Shown here: piece after piece, positions 28,392-37,984 of the stretch | How the letters are laid out: each line of letters starts with the position of its first letter | Position numbering within the stretch: the stretch's first letter is position 1 | Origin: Devosia algicola | GTDB taxonomy: Bacteria > Pseudomonadota > Alphaproteobacteria > Rhizobiales > Devosiaceae | Assembly: GCF_028816455.1 (NCBI RefSeq) | Contig: NZ_CP118246.1 | Location: 2,866,501-2,930,500, forward strand | Length of the DNA stretch: 64,000 nt | Direction: 5' to 3' | Program-made: the position numbers and the translations under genes | The notes under the pieces: model-generated | The model's input: only the letters and a program-made list of their open reading frames with translations | Told to the model about the DNA's origin: nothing | Databases searched by the model: none

Positions 28392-29178
28392 CAGTGCGCC
28401 TCCTCTGGCTCGTAGGAGCCGCCGAGATAGGCCTCTTGCACCTTTGGGTCGCCCCGCACCGCGTCGGGCTGCCCTTCGGCAATTATCCGCCCCCCGCCAG
28501 AACTGATATTCTGTCGGCAAGCGAGAACACCACATGCATGTCGTGTTCGATAATCACCTTGGTCATGCCACTGGCTTTGATCTTTTGAAGGAGGGCGATG
28601 GTTGTATTGGTATCGTGGCGCGACATGCCCGCGGTTGGTTCATCCAAAAGCAATAGTTTTGGGTGCTGGATCAGGCACATGGCCAGTTCCATTCGCCGTT
28701 TATCGCCCCGGCTCAGTGATCCGGCATGGGACTGGCGGCGCTCGAACAGGCCGACATTGTTCAAAATGTCTTCCGCCTCGTCGCGGATGGTTTTTTCAGC
28801 GTCCAGCGGCATGAAAATATTGGCCCTGAACGCGCCATCGCGTTTTGCAAACGCCGGCGCCATCACATTTTGCAACACCGACAGTTCGGGGAAAATTTCA
28901 GGTGTCTGAAATACCCGGACCACCCCCATCTGGTTGATCTCATGGGGTTTTTTGCCGGTCAGAACCTTCCCGTCAAAAACCACGGCCCCGCGCGATGGCG
29001 CCAGCCGCCCGATGATCACGTTCAAAAGCGTCGATTTGCCGGCCCCGTTCGGCCCGATAATGGCGTGGGTCTTGCCCTCTTCGATCTGTAGATCAATGTC
29101 GGCCAGCGCATGCAGGCCACCAAAATTCTTGTGCACATCGGCCACGTGCAAAACGATGTTGGCATCGGACTGGCTCAT
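28391..29178 (-). CDS. livG: ABC transporter ATP-binding protein LivG, one base missing
   Basis: Corrected length is 262 residues. Walker A is [10 protein letters not shown], followed by [20 protein letters not shown], Walker [14 protein letters not shown] and [13 protein letters not shown], as in LivG. The C run 28490-28495 looks one base short (G7 read as G6 on the coding strand); adding one gives [16 protein letters not shown] and a normal end at [10 protein letters not shown] overlapping livF. The start is ATG 29178. Confidence 0.9.
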
Positions 29179-29182
29179 GGCG

Positions 29183-30344
29183 TTACTCCGCCGCCTGCGG
29201 GCGCGAAACAGTGCCCTGTTGCGGGGTCGGGCCACTGCCGAACAGGCCGCGAATACGCCGAACCCCTTCCATGATCCCGCCGGGCAGGAACACGACGACA
29301 AGCACGAACAGCAGGCCTAGGGTCAATTGCCAGCCTTCGCCAACAAATTTGGAGCCTGATCGCCACTACCACTTCGCGCAGTCCATCGGGCACGAAGCCA
29401 AAGAAATGGTGGAGCGCCGAATCATTGAAGGCCGAGAAAATATTCTCGAAATATTTGATCAGCCACGCCCCGATTACCGGTCCGATCAGCGTGCCGACGC
29501 CGCCCAGAATGGTCATCAGCACCACTTCACCCGAGGCCGTCCACTGCATCCGCTCCGCCCCCGCCAGCGGATCGGTTATGGCCAGCAGTGACCCGGCAAG
29601 GCCGGCATACATGCCCGAAATCACAAACGCCGTCATGGCGTAGGAGCGGGTATTGAACCCGGCATAATTCATCCGCGTCTGGTTCGATTTAATCGCTCGC
29701 AGCATCATCCCGAATGGCGATGAAAAGATCTTCTGGGCGATAAAAAAGGCGATCAGCAGCACCACGGCGCAAAAATAGAACGCTTCCAGCCCCGAAAATG
29801 TGTGCCCAAAAAGACTGGCGCTCGGCAGGCCCGGCGCCCGGGGAGCAAAGGCCAGGTCGAGCACCCGCGGATCACGCAGATTCAGTTGCAGCGAGGTTTC
29901 TCCGTTGGTGATCGGGGTCAGCACCGAATAGGCCAGATTGTAGCTCATCTGCGCAAAGGCCAGCGTCAGGATGGAAAAATAAATACCGGTGCGCCGCAGG
30001 CTCAAATAGCCAATTGCCAGCGCAAATATCCCCGACAGTATGACGGCAAATATAATGGCGGGAATGACATCCATGCTCAACAGCTTGAATGACCATACCG
30101 CAGTATAGGAACCCACTCCCAAAAAGGCGGCGTGGCCAAAGCTGAGATAGCCGGTCAGGCCAAAAAGGATATTAAAGCCCAGGGCGAAGATCGCGTAGAT
30201 GGCAAATTTTTGCATCAGGCCGGGATAGGCCGCGCCCAACGGGCTGAGCCACATAGGCATGGCCAGGACCACCAGCGTGAAAATCACCAGAGTGATCAGA
30301 TCGCGGCGGGACATGGCAAAGAGCGTTTTGGCAGTCATTGTCAT
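29183..30344 (-). CDS. livM: ABC transporter permease LivM, frame broken near the C-terminus
   Basis: Corrected length is 386 residues with about ten hydrophobic segments. LivM motifs include [30 protein letters not shown] sequence near residue 55, and [15 protein letters not shown]. An extra G at 29355/29356 (AGCTCC read AGGCTCC) diverts the last 60 residues; corrected sequence gives [20 protein letters not shown] and a final membrane helix before SRPQAAE. The new stop at 29183 is four bases before the livG start. Confidence 0.9.
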
Positions 30345-30347
30345 GGC

Positions 30348-31376
30348 CTAGCTCTCCATCACGCCGCGCCGCCCAAACAGCCCGCGTGGTCGCACGAGCA
30401 ACACGATAACGGCAGTCAGATAGACAATGATCTGGTCAATGCCCGGCAGGATCGACTTGATCTCGGTCATCGAGGCAAAACTCTGCAAAATACCGAGCAA
30501 AAAGCCCGCCGCCACCGCCCCCGGCAGCGACCCCATGCCGCCCACCACGACAACGACGAAACTGAGCACGAGAAAGTCCATCCCCAGATGATAATTCGGC
30601 GGCACCAAGGGCGTATACATCACCCCGGCCAACCCCGCGACCACCGCTGCCAGACCGAACATGATGGTAAATCGGCGCGCAATATTGATGCCGAGCAATC
30701 CCACGGTTTCGCGATCGGCCATACCTGCCCGCACCACCAACCCGAAGGTGGTAAAGCGCAAGAATGCAAACACGGCGCCAATGATGGCCGTGGCAAAAAG
30801 AAAATAGGTTAGCCGCCACCATGGATAAGTCAGGACATTGGGGCCCATCCCCAGCCACACACCCACATCCGCCGCCCCGCGCAATACTGATGGCATCGGC
30901 TGGGAAATCGGATTGGCGCCGAATATCGCCTTGACCAGTTCCTGCAACACAATGGCCAGGCCAAAGGTCACCAATATCTGCTCGGCGTGGCTGCGCTTGT
31001 AGAAATGCTTGATGATGCCGCGTTCCATGGCAATGCCGATAATGGCCATCACCGGAATGGCCAAAAGGATCGACAGTGGCACCGAATATTCGATCAGCAC
31101 ACCACCAAAATCGCCAAACCAGCTCTGGGCCAGTGGCGTTCGTATTTCGAGCGGTGCGCCCCAGGGCGACAGCTTTTCTGGATCAAGGGTTACTGTTTCC
31201 AGCGTGATCAACTGGCGAAAGGCCACCGCGCAAAAAGCGCCCAGCATGAACAGGGCGCCATGGGCGAAATTGACGACGCCCAGCGTGCCAAACACCAGCG
31301 TCAACCCCAAGGCAATCAGCGCATAGGCGCCGCCCTTGTCCAGACCATTCAAAAGTTGGGCGAGAATTGCGTTCAT
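30348..31376 (-). CDS. livH: ABC transporter permease LivH
   Basis: A 342-residue permease. LNGLDKGGAYALIALGLTLVFG and VNFAHGALFMLGAF at the N-terminus and GMGSLPGAVAAGFLLG near the C-terminus are LivH hallmarks. It partners LivM. The gene starts 72 bp after the binding-protein gene and ends three bases before livM, so the operon is tight. Confidence 0.93.
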   Translation of the reverse strand: MNAILAQLLNGLDKGGAYALIALGLTLVFGTLGVVNFAHGALFMLGAFCAVAFRQLITLETVTLDPEKLSPWGAPLEIRTPLAQSWFGDFGGVLIEYSVPLSILLAIPVMAIIGIAMERGIIKHFYKRSHAEQILVTFGLAIVLQELVKAIFGANPISQPMPSVLRGAADVGVWLGMGPNVLTYPWWRLTYFLFATAIIGAVFAFLRFTTFGLVVRAGMADRETVGLLGINIARRFTIMFGLAAVVAGLAGVMYTPLVPPNYHLGMDFLVLSFVVVVVGGMGSLPGAVAAGFLLGILQSFASMTEIKSILPGIDQIIVYLTAVIVLLVRPRGLFGRRGVMES

Positions 31377-31448
31377 TCGTCCACCACCGCTGGAGTCACC
31401 GAAAATATGGGTTCCGGCCCGATCAAGGGCCGGAACCGGGTAACGCTG

Positions 31449-32801
31449 CTAGCACATGGCCGCAGTATCGGGACCGAGTTCGCCACCAAAAATGGCGGGG
31501 TCGTAGGTGACGCTTTCGCGCGAGGCCGTATCGACGTGCTCGAGCAGATCGAATGGGTTCGCCGGCGTTTCCTTGCCCTGCACCACCAGCACATCCTTGA
31601 AGCACTGATGGTCGGCGGCGCGATAAAGTGTCGGACCATTACCCAACCCATCGAACTCGAAGCCTTCAAGCTGCTTGATGACTTCGGGCGGATAGAAGGT
31701 TCCGGCGCGTTCGCAGGCATCGGCATAGAGCAGGGTCTGTACATAGGCCGTGTGCGCGGCCTGGCTCGGTGGCTGGCCGTATTTTGCACCAAAGGATTTG
31801 GTGAAGGCCTGCGAGCCTGCGTCTGGCAACTGCCAGTCCCAGTTGGACGTGCCGTAAATGCCCTTCATGGCAGCGCCGGCACCCTTGGCCATCAGATCGG
31901 ACACCAGCGGTGTCACAATCTCGAACTGCTTGCCATTGACCATCTTGTCTTTGAGGCCGAACTGAACCGCCTGGGTCAGCGAATTGACCATGTCAAAGCC
32001 ATAATGGTTGAGAATCAGGACGTCGGCGCCCGAATTCAACACCGGCGTGATGTACTGGCTGAAATCGCCTGCACCAACCGGGGTTCGGACCGGGGTAATT
32101 GTCTTCCAGCCGAGTTTTTCGGTGGAGGCAATCATCGATTCCTCGGTAGTCCAGCCCCAAGTATAATCGGCGGTCAGATGATAGGCGACACGATCATTGC
32201 CATAGGCCTTGGCCAACGAGGGCGCGATCGCCACACCGGTTTGATAGGCATTGAAGAAGTGGCGGAAACCGTAGCGCTTCTTGTCCTTGCCGGTCGTATC
32301 GTTGGAGTGGGTCAACGCCGCCATGAAGATGACGCCCATTTCCTGGCACAGGCCTTGTACGGCAATGGCGACGCCCGAGGACGAACCGCCCGAAATCATG
32401 ACGGCGCCGTCGCGTTCAATCATGCGGCGGGCCGAGTCGCGCGCGGCGTCGGCCTTGGTCTGGGTATCACCGGTCACGAAGGCAACCTTTTTGCCCAAAA
32501 CACCCTGGCCGGTCAAAACGCTCGGCGTGTAGGTCGGCAGCATGCCGCCATCGCCATCGCCGTTGAGATGTTCCACGGCCAATTCGAATGCGCGCTGTTC
32601 GTCGGCGCCTTCATCAGCATAAGGGCCGGTCAGCGGCACGTTGAACCCCAGGGTGACCGAGTCACCGGTGGGGGCATTGCAATATTCCTGGGCATAGGCA
32701 CCACGGCTCAGCACAAGCGGCGCAACGCCGGTTGCCAGAATGCTGGCAAGCCCGGTCTTGACCACGGCGCGGCGATTAAACCCCTTCAGGGACTTCGTCA
32801 T
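31449..32801 (-). CDS. ABC transporter substrate-binding protein (Peripla_BP_6 type)
   Basis: A 450-residue periplasmic protein. The N-terminus KSLKGFNRRAVVKTGLASILATGV looks like a twin-arginine or Sec leader ending RGAYAQ. The mature part has VTLGFNVPLTGPYADEG and MISGGSSSGVAIAVQ, the ligand-binding region of the amide/branched-chain amino acid family. The start is ATG 32801 behind GGAGGAGC. Binding specificity cannot be read from sequence. Confidence 0.9.
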   Translation of the reverse strand: MTKSLKGFNRRAVVKTGLASILATGVAPLVLSRGAYAQEYCNAPTGDSVTLGFNVPLTGPYADEGADEQRAFELAVEHLNGDGDGGMLPTYTPSVLTGQGVLGKKVAFVTGDTQTKADAARDSARRMIERDGAVMISGGSSSGVAIAVQGLCQEMGVIFMAALTHSNDTTGKDKKRYGFRHFFNAYQTGVAIAPSLAKAYGNDRVAYHLTADYTWGWTTEESMIASTEKLGWKTITPVRTPVGAGDFSQYITPVLNSGADVLILNHYGFDMVNSLTQAVQFGLKDKMVNGKQFEIVTPLVSDLMAKGAGAAMKGIYGTSNWDWQLPDAGSQAFTKSFGAKYGQPPSQAAHTAYVQTLLYADACERAGTFYPPEVIKQLEGFEFDGLGNGPTLYRAADHQCFKDVLVVQGKETPANPFDLLEHVDTASRESVTYDPAIFGGELGPDTAAMC

Positions 32802-32976
32802 AAGCTCCTCCATTGTCGCGGGAGGTCGGTGCATTGCCGACGCATCTGCCGCCGGGGCAGTATTTGCGCCCTTTGTAATGTTTTCAATAGACAGCTGAAA
32901 TCGCTGTAATATTTTGTAAATTATTGCACTTGATTTCACCAAAAACTGTTAATAGATTGACAAATCGGGAGAGAGA

Positions 32977-34587
32977 ATGCGTGCACCCATAGGCATCAGG
33001 ATCACCACGCGCCGCAAGGCAAAAGCCATTTCGCAGGCCGAATTGGCGCGTCGCGTCGAGATTTCTCCCAGCTATCTCAACCTGATCGAGCGCAACAAGC
33101 GCGACGTTGGCGGCGCTCTGCTGTTGCGCATTGCCGGTGCTCTTGATGTCGAAATCGACAGCTTGACCGGCGAGAGCGAACAGCGCCTCATGGCCGATGT
33201 CGAGGAAGCCTTCGCCGATCCGGCGCTGCAACAACTTGGCGGCACAGCGCCCGACAGCCGTCAGTTGGTGGCCGAACAGCCGGTCGCTGCCGAGGCCATT
33301 GCGCGCCTGCATCGCGCCTATGTCGAAGCGACAGCCAATGCTGACAATTATGCTGATCGCCTGCGCAGTGATCCCCTGTTCAGCCAGCTCCTGCACCAGA
33401 TATTGTCCAGTATCACCGCTGTGCGCTCCAGCGCTGAAATTCTTGAGGACATGCCGGATCTGGGCGAGCATGAGCGAAAGCGGTTTCGCACCTCGATCGG
33501 TCGCGAGGCGCGAAGCCTTAGCGAAGTCGCCCATACTCTGATCGGTCATTTTGACCGCGAGGCGAGGACTAATCGGTCGTCATCGCCGGTGCGCGAACTC
33601 GATGATCTGATCTACCAGAGCGACAACCATTTTCCCACGCTCGAGGCAGCGGCAAGTGATCTTCGTGCCGACATCGATGAACGGGGGGCGTTTGGGGAGG
33701 CGGCTTTGCTCGATGTCCTCGCTCGCAAACACGGCGTCAGCGTTACCCGCAGTGCTGGCCGTAAAACTGATGCATTGGGATTTCCCGGCCAATATCACTT
33801 CAACGCCGAACAGCGGATCATGTGGTTTCAGACCAGTTCCATGGCGTCCACCCGACAGTTCCAGCTCACCCGCCTGCTGGTCGAACTGAGTGCAACAGAT
33901 TTGATCGAAACCGAAATCGCCAACCCCATCCTGCATTCGCAAACGGCGCGACGCCTCGGCTATCGGGCGCTGACATCCTATCTGGCCGGAGCGGTTGTAT
34001 TTCCCTATGAGCGGTTTCTGGCTGACGCCGAGGCCACCCATTACGACATTGAGGCCCTGCGCCAGATCTATACCGCCAGTTTTGAGCAGGTGGCCCATCG
34101 CCTCACCACATTGCGGCGCCCGGGTGCGGCCGGTGTGCCGTTCGGCTTTTTGCGGGCTGATCCAGCGGGCCGCCTGACCAAGCATTTCCCGCTGCCCGGC
34201 CTCTTGCTGCCAAACACCGGTCACGCTTGCCCTTTGTGGGCGATCTATGCAGCGTTCCGCGCCCCCGACCATGCCGTGCGCCAGATCGTTCGGTTCACCG
34301 ATGGTTCGCGCTATCTGTTTCTGGCCAAAACCGCCGCCCGGCGCGCCGCCAGTTTTCGCGACCGCGCCATCCATACCTCGACCATGCTGGCCTGTGATGT
34401 GCTCCATGCCGACCGGACCGTCTATGCGGCGGGGCTTGACCTGGCGGACGAAGCCGCCGATCTGCCGGTTGGGCCGTCATGCCGACTCTGTACTCGGCGC
34501 GACTGCCCCGATCGGCAAGAGGAGACGCTGGCGCCCGGTGGCGGGCAGGCGGCCGTCCGCGCCCCGTTCCTACCGCGAAGCTTTTGA
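32977..34587 (+). CDS. XRE-family short-chain fatty-acyl-type regulator (ScfR/RamB-like)
   Basis: A 536-residue regulator. The N-terminal helix-turn-helix has ISQAELARRVEISPSYLNLIERNKRDVGG. Residues about 130-190 form a paired-helix segment reading LLHQILSSITAVRSSAEIL, which looks like a kinase dimerisation hairpin. A degenerate IrrE-like segment follows, where HExxH is replaced by QLTRLLVEL. The C-terminal DUF2083-type part has VPFGFLRADPAGRLTKHFPLPG and cysteines in CRLCTRRDC. The family controls acetate/propionate metabolism in actinobacteria and proteobacteria. It is divergent from the ABC operon and upstream of a sensor-kinase group. Confidence 0.85.
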   Translation: MRAPIGIRITTRRKAKAISQAELARRVEISPSYLNLIERNKRDVGGALLLRIAGALDVEIDSLTGESEQRLMADVEEAFADPALQQLGGTAPDSRQLVAEQPVAAEAIARLHRAYVEATANADNYADRLRSDPLFSQLLHQILSSITAVRSSAEILEDMPDLGEHERKRFRTSIGREARSLSEVAHTLIGHFDREARTNRSSSPVRELDDLIYQSDNHFPTLEAAASDLRADIDERGAFGEAALLDVLARKHGVSVTRSAGRKTDALGFPGQYHFNAEQRIMWFQTSSMASTRQFQLTRLLVELSATDLIETEIANPILHSQTARRLGYRALTSYLAGAVVFPYERFLADAEATHYDIEALRQIYTASFEQVAHRLTTLRRPGAAGVPFGFLRADPAGRLTKHFPLPGLLLPNTGHACPLWAIYAAFRAPDHAVRQIVRFTDGSRYLFLAKTAARRAASFRDRAIHTSTMLACDVLHADRTVYAAGLDLADEAADLPVGPSCRLCTRRDCPDRQEETLAPGGGQAAVRAPFLPRSF

Positions 34588-34652
34588 CCGGCGACCGGAA
34601 TTAAGATTTAGTGCTGGCGTTCCTGGTGGGAGAGCGGGAGCAAGGGGGGAAA

Positions 34653-35033
34653 TTGGCACTCGATATACTCATTGCAGAGGATGAGCCGAGCATTTTGGAA
34701 TCGCTCGATTTCATCTTGAGCCGCGCCGGTTGGTCGACCGGTTCGGTCACCGACGGGGTCGCGGCTCTGGCAGCGGTTCATGCGTCGCGCCCGCGCCTTT
34801 TGGTGCTCGATGTCATGTTGCCCAAGCGCTCGGGATTTGAAGTGCTCAAGCAGTTGCGCGCCGAACAGGCAACCCGTGATCTGCCGGTGCTGATTCTGAC
34901 CGCCAAGGGCCAGCAGCAGGATCGGCGCACCGCCGCCGAACTCGGCGCGTCCGGATTTGTCACCAAGCCATATGCCAATGCCGATGTTGTCGACGCGGTG
35001 CGCACGCTGTTGGGAGACGAGATCCGGCAATGA
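34653..35033 (+). CDS. Single-domain response regulator
   Basis: About 127 residues forming one receiver domain: acidic pocket AEDEPS, phospho-acceptor aspartate in LVLDVMLPKRSG, and conserved threonine and lysine in ILTAKG and VTKPY. There is no output domain. I choose TTG 34653 because AAGGGGGGAAA precedes it; GTG 34611 would add 14 residues without a ribosome site. It very likely takes phosphate from the SLC5-type kinase two genes downstream. Confidence 0.88.
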   Translation: MALDILIAEDEPSILESLDFILSRAGWSTGSVTDGVAALAAVHASRPRLLVLDVMLPKRSGFEVLKQLRAEQATRDLPVLILTAKGQQQDRRTAAELGASGFVTKPYANADVVDAVRTLLGDEIRQ

Positions 35034-35266
35034 TGAGCGGGCGCAAGCTGCAGAGCGCGGCATTGTTTCTGACGCTTTTCGGCGCCATGCTGTTCATGCC
35101 GCCGCTGGTGTTGCTATTCAATTTGCGCCAGCGCCTGTTCGGCATTCCCGCTGAAGTCATCTATCTCTTTGTGGTTTGGCTCGGGCTTGTGATCGCGACG
35201 GCATGGTTTGCCCGTCGCCTGCCCGCGTCGGGCACCCAGTCGCCGCCCTCGGGGCCAGACAACTGA
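35030..35266 (+). CDS. Small membrane protein upstream of the SLC5-type sensor kinase
   Basis: A 78-residue protein with two hydrophobic helices (about 9-31 and 42-62). It overlaps the regulator stop by ATGA and the kinase start by TGATG. The location is like that of small subunits that accompany sodium:solute symporters, so it may be an accessory subunit of the kinase. No family name is certain. Confidence 0.75.
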   Translation: MMSGRKLQSAALFLTLFGAMLFMPPLVLLFNLRQRLFGIPAEVIYLFVVWLGLVIATAWFARRLPASGTQSPPSGPDN

Positions 35267-37984
35267 TGCTCTCGGCGGATTTCGTCATCGCCACCGCCGT
35301 CGGCTATGTGGGACTATTGTTCCTCATTGCCTATGTCGGGGACAGGCGGGCGCGCGCCAACCCCGGCGGCCTTCTGCGCTCGCCGCTGATCTATACCTTG
35401 TCGATCTCGGTCTATTGCACCAGCTGGACCTTTTACGGTGCTGTCGGCTCCGCCGCCCGCAACGGGCTCGAATATCTGGCTATCTATCTCGGTCCCACAC
35501 TGGTGTTCGTTGGCTGGTGGTTCGTCCTGCGCAAACTTGTCCGCATTGCCCATGATCAGCGCATCACCTCGGTGGCAGATCTGCTCTCCTCGCGCTTTGG
35601 CAAATCCAGCCGCCTGGCTGTGCTTGTAACCTTAATCGCCGTCATCGGCATTGCCCCCTATATCGCGCTCCAACTCAAGGCCGTCACCTCCTCGATCCAG
35701 GCTATCGCCGTCTCGTCAAGCGCTGGACGCGGCAGCTTTGCCGGTGTCGATGACGTTGGGCTGGCGCTGGGCGTGGCGGCGGCAATGGCCCTGTTCACCA
35801 TCCTATTTGGCACCCGCAATGTCGATGCCAAGGAGCAGCACCATGGTGTAGTCGCCGCCATTGCATTTGAGGCGGTCGTCAAACTTTGCGCCTTGATCGC
35901 GATCGGCGCCTTTGTCATCTATGCCGGCGGCGGGTTTGAGGCGATTTTCGCCCGCGCCGAAGCGCAAAATATCGACATCTATTCGCACGAAATTTTTGGC
36001 AATCGCTGGATCGCCATGAATGTACTGTCAGTCGCCGCCATCATTTGCCTGCCACGCCAGTTCCAGATCACCGTTGTTGAAAATTCCGACGAAAACCATC
36101 TGCGCACCGCCAGTTGGGCCTTTCCCGGCTACCTGCTGTTGATGAGCCTGTTCACCCTACCCATCGCGCTGTTTGGCATGACCTCGCTGCCCGCCGGATC
36201 GAACCCCGACATGTTCGTGTTGACCCTGCCACTTGCGGCCGGACAGCAGGGGCTGGCGCTTTTGGCATTTGTTGGCGGCTTTTCCTCGGCAACATCGATG
36301 ATCATCGTCGAGGCCATCGCGCTTTCGATCATGGTCTCCAACCACATCGTCATGCCCATCGTCTTGCGCACCACCAGCGGCCTCGGCGCCACCGATGGGC
36401 AGGGCGTCAGTCGCCTGCTGCTCAATTCGCGGCGCCTGTCGATCGGCCTGATCCTGTTTCTGGGGTTCTTCTATTTCTACCTCACGCGTGACAGCGATGC
36501 GTTGGCACCGATCGGGCTGATCTCGTTTGCCGGTGTCGCCCAGTTCCTGCCCGCCATCGTTGCCGCCCTGTTCTGGCGCGAAGCGACGGTCAAGGGCGCC
36601 ATCTGGGCGGTAAGCGTCGGCTTTGTCATCTGGGCCTGGTCGATGTTCGTGCCCAGTTTTGAAACATCCTCGCCGATTGTCGCCCAATTGATGGCAGAGG
36701 GTCCCTGGGGCATTGACTGGTTGCGTCCACAGGCCCTGTTCGGCCTGTCGGGGCTCGACCCGCTGGTTCATTCGGTGTTCTGGAGCCTGTTTCTCAATAC
36801 CGCAACGCTGGTGCTGGTATCACTGCTCACCAGCCAATCAGCACTCGAACGATTGCAGGCAACTTTGTTCGTCGATGCGTTTCGGCGCCAAGGCCGCAGC
36901 GACCCCCATTTCATGCGCGGCTCGGCTACCTCCAACGATCTGTTTTTCGTAGCACAGCGTGTTCTGGGTGCTGAACGGGCGACAATTCTATTTGCCGGTC
37001 TGCCGCGCGCCGGGGGCGATACCAGTCCCGAATTCATCGCCCGACTGGAACGTGAACTGGCGGGCTCCATTGGTGCCGCGTCCGCCCATGTCATGCTGTC
37101 CAAAGTGGTATCGGGCGAAGCTATTTCACTCGAAGAAGTCATGCAGATGGCCGACGAAACCCAACAGGTCATCGAATATTCCCAACAGCTTGAACGTACG
37201 TCGGCAGCGCTGCGCTCGACGGCCGATCAACTCGAAATCGCCAATCTGCAACTGCGCGAGGTCGACCAGCAAAAGGATGATTTCCTGAGCCAGGTCAGCC
37301 ATGAAGTGCGCACCCCGATGACCGCCATTCGCTCCTTCGCCGAAATCCTGCTCGACGGCGAAAAACTAGACAAGGCTCGACCATCAGCGCTTCGTCGCCA
37401 CCATTCATGAGGAAAGCCTGCGTTTAACCGATCTGCTCGATGAAATCCTTGATCTGTCGGCGCTCGAAAGCGGCAAACGCGACTGGGTTAATCGCCCGGT
37501 CGATGCCGAGATTGCGCTGGATCGCGCGGTGCGGGTCTGCGATGCGCTGGCGCGGCAGCGCGGTATCGCCATCGCGGTTGGTGCCCGTGCCCCAGGCGCC
37601 ATTGTTGCCGGCGAACCGCACCGGTTGTCTCAGGTGCTCATCAATCTCATTTCGAACGCCATCAAATACAATGATGCCGAACATCCCGAAATCGGGGTGA
37701 GTTCCCGCATTGCCGGTACTGATTATATCATTGAGGTGAGCGACAATGGGCCCGGCATTGCCGAAAAAGACCGCGCCCGGATATTCCACAAATTCTATCG
37801 TGGAGGCCGCAGCGCCCGACCACGGGAGGCCGGTGCCGGGCTTGGTCTGCCGATCAGTCGCGAAATCATCGCCAGCATGAACGGCACGCTCGATCTTGTC
37901 GATCATAAGGGGCAGGGCGCCTGTTTTGCCATCACCCTGCCGCTGCTCGAACCCGACCCCGCTAAAGCCCCATCCGATCCTTGA
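35266..37984 (+). CDS. SLC5/sodium-solute-symporter-type sensor histidine kinase, frame broken
   Basis: Corrected length is 905 residues. About thirteen membrane segments (1 to about 540) form an SSF domain with SVYCTSWTFYGAVG and FVGGFSSATSMIIVEAIALS, as in CbrA/CrbS. The cytoplasmic part carries a coiled linker, the phospho-acceptor in SQVSHEVRTPMTAIRSFAE, and the ATPase boxes NLISNAIKYN, DNGPGIA and GAGLGLPIS. An extra G at 37374/37375 (AAGCTCGAC read AAGGCTCGAC) cuts the kinase between the acceptor helix and the ATPase. It likely senses acetate or another carboxylate. Confidence 0.9.

Noticed and set aside
30987..32909. A 640-codon open frame on the plus strand
   Set aside because: It is antisense to the LivH and binding-protein genes, has no family similarity or ribosome site, and reflects GC-rich codon use on the other strand.
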